Shown: positions 30,685 through 33,082 of the stretch, piece after piece
How positions within the stretch are numbered: the first letter of the stretch is position 1
Layout of the letters: each line of letters begins with the position of its first letter
Notes under the pieces: generated by a model
What the model was told of the DNA's origin: nothing
Databases searched by the model: none
Seen by the model: only the letters and a program-made list of their open reading frames with translations
Position numbers and translations under genes: made by a program
Origin: Cytophagales bacterium
GTDB lineage: Bacteria; Bacteroidota; Bacteroidia; Cytophagales; Cyclobacteriaceae
NCBI GenBank assembly: GCA_013298505.1
Contig: JAAFHY010000032.1
Coordinates: 1-33,082, forward strand
Direction: 5' to 3'
Length of the DNA stretch: 33,082 bases

Positions 30685-31563
30685 TTATCGGTCGTTGGAT
30701 TTAAAACTGCTGCTGAGGTAGCGCATCGGAAACAAGACACCTGCGGAGATGGTAATATTTTTTAGGTTCAAGTCGTCTTGGGCATCGCCAATGCCAGAAA
30801 GACGATCGTTGATAAAACGATTCTGCGGATTAGCAATGTTACTCATGCTTTGCCGATACGTGGCATCAAGTACCAAACGCACATTTCCGAACTGATAGCT
30901 TGCGCCTATGCCGCCCATCAATCCCCAATAGCTGCTAAATAAATCTTTGGCACCTACAATCAATGGCTCACTATTTATGGTATTCGTTCCGCCCGTTGCC
31001 TGATCTATGCTCGAAACTTCTACCGTTTTTACTGCATTGAGTAGTAATGAATAGAAAATCCCAACTTGAACAAATGGCCTTAGCTTACTTCCGGTAATGT
31101 CGTACTTTATAATAAAAGGAAGGTCTGCATATTCTACTTTTTGTGTTTGCTTATATGTTTGAGTGAGTTGTTCGTTGACATTAGTGGCATTAACCCATTG
31201 CAATTGATTAGAGTAGGTAAATGTCGAGCTAATGTAACTGGGCTGCGTGCTGAAGTAGAACCCCTTGTAGTAGTAACTAATTTCAACGGTGGTTTGGATG
31301 CCTATCTCTTTAAAAGCATCGTATTTTTTTTCGACTAGCGAAGAAGAGTAATTGGTAGGTGTTAAAATAGTATATCGTTTGATCGGATCGGCCTGTGCCA
31401 TGTTAATACCAGCCTTAAACCCTAGCCACCACTGTTGCTCAATAAACTGGTTGGCATTTGCTTTTTGTTTATTCGCATTAAAAGCGGCTGCTCGCTTTTT
31501 TCCTTGGGCTTGCGCACCCAAGGCTACGGAAACCAAGAGTAGCACTAGATAGATTTTTCTCAT
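30685..31563 (-). CDS. Outer-membrane beta-barrel protein (PorT-like family)
   Basis: 292 residues from ATG 31563; a TTG two codons earlier is less likely. MRKIYLVLLLVSVALGAQAQ is a signal peptide. The barrel begins at WWLGFKAGINMAQADP and shows alternating strands (VEISYYYKGFYFSTQPSYIS, YADLPFIIKYDITGSKLRPF, GLMGGIGASYQFGNVRLVLD), as in porin-like OMP_b-brl_2 proteins. The N-terminal mature part is Lys/Ala/Asn-rich. It is cotranscribed with the DUF1501 gene upstream and the lipoprotein downstream. The end YLSSSFKSNDR extends past the last strand. Confidence 0.85.
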   Translation of the reverse strand: MRKIYLVLLLVSVALGAQAQGKKRAAAFNANKQKANANQFIEQQWWLGFKAGINMAQADPIKRYTILTPTNYSSSLVEKKYDAFKEIGIQTTVEISYYYKGFYFSTQPSYISSTFTYSNQLQWVNATNVNEQLTQTYKQTQKVEYADLPFIIKYDITGSKLRPFVQVGIFYSLLLNAVKTVEVSSIDQATGGTNTINSEPLIVGAKDLFSSYWGLMGGIGASYQFGNVRLVLDATYRQSMSNIANPQNRFINDRLSGIGDAQDDLNLKNITISAGVLFPMRYLSSSFKSNDR

Positions 31564-31604
31564 ATACAAATTTGTGAATATAGTTTGGCAGTATTGTTGC
31601 CTTG

Positions 31605-33082
31605 TCAGCGTGCAACAATCATTTTTTTAGTTTCATTTACAAATCCTGTCTTTAACTGGTACATGTAAATTCCAGAAGGTAAATCGGCTACTCGTACCGT
31701 TACCGAATGCTCTCCTTCTTCTCTTCGCTCGTTTAGTAACGTCCTTAGCGTATTACCAGCATTGTCTAACAGCAACAGATTTACGTGGTTCGTGTTGTTT
31801 AACTTAAATGTAATGGTAGTGCTTTCGTTTGCCGGATTGGGGTAACATCCCGTAAGGCCAAACCGATTTGAGATAAAGTTATTTTCTACCCCTGTAATTA
31901 CTTTGTTGGCCACGGTGATGTTTTGGAAATTGGCCGTATCGTCTTCATTGCGACCTGTAAAATAATTTCCGAAGAATACACTGTCGTTGATAACAGTTTC
32001 ATCTACCAGCATCCAATCGCGCAATATGCTGGCATATACTTGGCGGTAGTCGTATTGCATTTCTACATTGTCTTTGGTTAGATCTGGAACTTTGCCAATC
32101 ACCCCGGGCTGCACACCTTTACCAAACAAATACATGGGTCCTCCTGTGCCATGATCGGTACCGTAGCTATCGTTAGAGCCAATGCGTCTTCCAAATTCTG
32201 AAGTGGTTACGGTAAGTACACGATCGTCTAACCCTCGTGCTTTTAAATCGTTTTGAAACGCTTGCATGGCAGATGAGATGTGATACATCAATGCAGCGTG
32301 CGAGCCCATGGTGGGGTCATAACTTTCTACTTGATCGGCATGGGTATCGAACCCGCCAATTTTTACTAAGAACACTTTTGTCTTCACGCCTTGCCCGCCA
32401 CCGTCTAATAGTTTTGCAACAATTTCAAGTTGGCGGCTCAGCGGATTACGCATACTGCCTGTAGGCGCATTGAACGGATAAACACGTGGGTACGTAACTG
32501 GTGGGCTTAGCTTATCGGCATCTTGTGCACGAGCGTAAACTTCGGCAAGCCGCGCGGCATAGTCTTTTGATTTTTTTTCCAGTCCCAGTATCCAAGTTAT
32601 CTCTTTGCCATACGGTGAGTTGATTAGCGCAGCTGGGGGGTAACCTCTTGGATCGATCTCGTTGTCTTTGAATCCCTCTAATTGTTTTACTAGTGCATCA
32701 AAGCCTTCGGGGTCGTTGATGGAAACCGAAGTAGGTATGTTTCCGGGTTGATGGAAAATAAGCGATACATCATTTCCCATTTCAATGGCGAGCGGATCTT
32801 CCATATCGAGGTTTGGAAAATCATCGGGATAGATTTTGGGGTCTGCATCTTTTTGCAAATACCTGCCCACCCAGCCAGAAGAATAGTAATCGTCAAAACT
32901 ACCACCCATAAAAGAGATATCCCTTCCACGAAAGTGTGATCCATTATTATTTTTATACGATACCCCTTGCACAATTCCCATCTGCCCGCGATCGTACAAA
33001 TCTTTCATGCCGATCATATCGGGGTGAAGACCCACTTGTGCATCGGGAGGCAGCGTAGTATCGAGCCTAATCATTTTACGGA
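31605..33082 (-). CDS. DUF1501 protein with T9SS sorting domain, 5' truncated
   Basis: At least 491 residues; the frame stays open to the window edge (Arg-Lys precede the internal Met at 33074), so the N-terminus with its signal is outside. The DUF1501 domain, related to sulfatase/alkaline-phosphatase folds, shows QMGIVQGVSYKNNNGSHFRG, VFLVKIGGFDTHADQ, LTVTTSEFGRRIGSND, GTDHGTGGPMYLFGKGVQPG and YDYRQVYASILRDW. The last 80 residues are a T9SS type A sorting domain (LTGCYPNPANESTTITFKL to GIYMYQLKTGFVNETKKMIV), so it is T9SS cargo, exported and cell-surface or released. It is followed at 41 bases by the barrel gene on the same strand. Confidence 0.93.
   Translation of the reverse strand, partial: RKMIRLDTTLPPDAQVGLHPDMIGMKDLYDRGQMGIVQGVSYKNNNGSHFRGRDISFMGGSFDDYYSSGWVGRYLQKDADPKIYPDDFPNLDMEDPLAIEMGNDVSLIFHQPGNIPTSVSINDPEGFDALVKQLEGFKDNEIDPRGYPPAALINSPYGKEITWILGLEKKSKDYAARLAEVYARAQDADKLSPPVTYPRVYPFNAPTGSMRNPLSRQLEIVAKLLDGGGQGVKTKVFLVKIGGFDTHADQVESYDPTMGSHAALMYHISSAMQAFQNDLKARGLDDRVLTVTTSEFGRRIGSNDSYGTDHGTGGPMYLFGKGVQPGVIGKVPDLTKDNVEMQYDYRQVYASILRDWMLVDETVINDSVFFGNYFTGRNEDDTANFQNITVANKVITGVENNFISNRFGLTGCYPNPANESTTITFKLNNTNHVNLLLLDNAGNTLRTLLNERREEGEHSVTVRVADLPSGIYMYQLKTGFVNETKKMIVAR

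Overview
The window looks like chromosomal DNA of a Bacteroidota bacterium, most likely of the Cytophagales type. The evidence is the presence of type IX secretion (T9SS) proteins (a PorU2-like gingipain-fold protein, a T9SS plug/DUF5103 protein, and C-terminal YPNP-type sorting domains), several lineage-typical families (DUF3276/PUR, DUF2911, DUF1501, ECF sigma plus outer-membrane-barrel pairs), promoters of the Bacteroidota form TTTG-N19-TAnnTTTG, and many short palindromic intergenic repeats. Several genes start with GTG and lack Shine-Dalgarno sequences.

Layout. 1-1540: a stand-alone IntI/XerD-like tyrosine recombinase on the minus strand, next to a perfect 24-bp palindrome and a GC-rich structured spacer. 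1541-6538: a 1665-residue PorU2-like C25 peptidase-fold protein. 6819-10867: a tight three-gene unit with a twin-arginine-signal protein of methyltransferase fold, a membrane-anchored FAD-linked oxidoreductase with a large unassigned C-terminal region, and a small lipoprotein. 10890-13955: DUF4258 protein, zinc-ribbon methyltransferase, DUF58 protein and PUR-type nucleic-acid-binding protein. 14271-16281: ychF and a Cas6-like protein with no CRISPR array or other cas gene. 16278-17645: the T9SS plug protein, whose signal-sequence region is partly encoded by a dispersed GC-rich repeat. 17726-19619: ECF sigma factor overlapping a gene for an anti-sigma/inner-membrane/outer-membrane-barrel hybrid. 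19676-24393: ABC-F ATPase, CPBP-like membrane protein, glucose/sorbosone dehydrogenase-type lipoprotein and a four-helix membrane protein.

24394-25476 is the most rearranged stretch. It holds four copies of a palindromic repeat, a 39-nt relic of a ParD-type antitoxin gene, an intact ParD-type antitoxin with an operator palindrome lying over its promoter, and what looks like a truncated toxin start. 25406-26445 is a secreted-protein/DUF2911 pair, followed by dCMP deaminase with a very strong terminator. 27365-28150 holds two histone-H1-like basic genes; the second encodes only 21 residues, nearly all Lys/Ala, but has its own promoter and terminator. 28293-33082: murB, a 7-bp tandem repeat array, and a minus-strand operon of a DUF1501 T9SS cargo protein (cut by the window edge), an outer-membrane barrel and a lipoprotein.

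The strongest candidates for something undescribed are the orphan Cas6-like protein, the repeat captured into the T9SS plug signal sequence, the Tat-methyltransferase-fold/FAD-oxidoreductase/lipoprotein unit, and the tail-only histone-like micropeptide. All family names are by recognition of motifs, not by database search.
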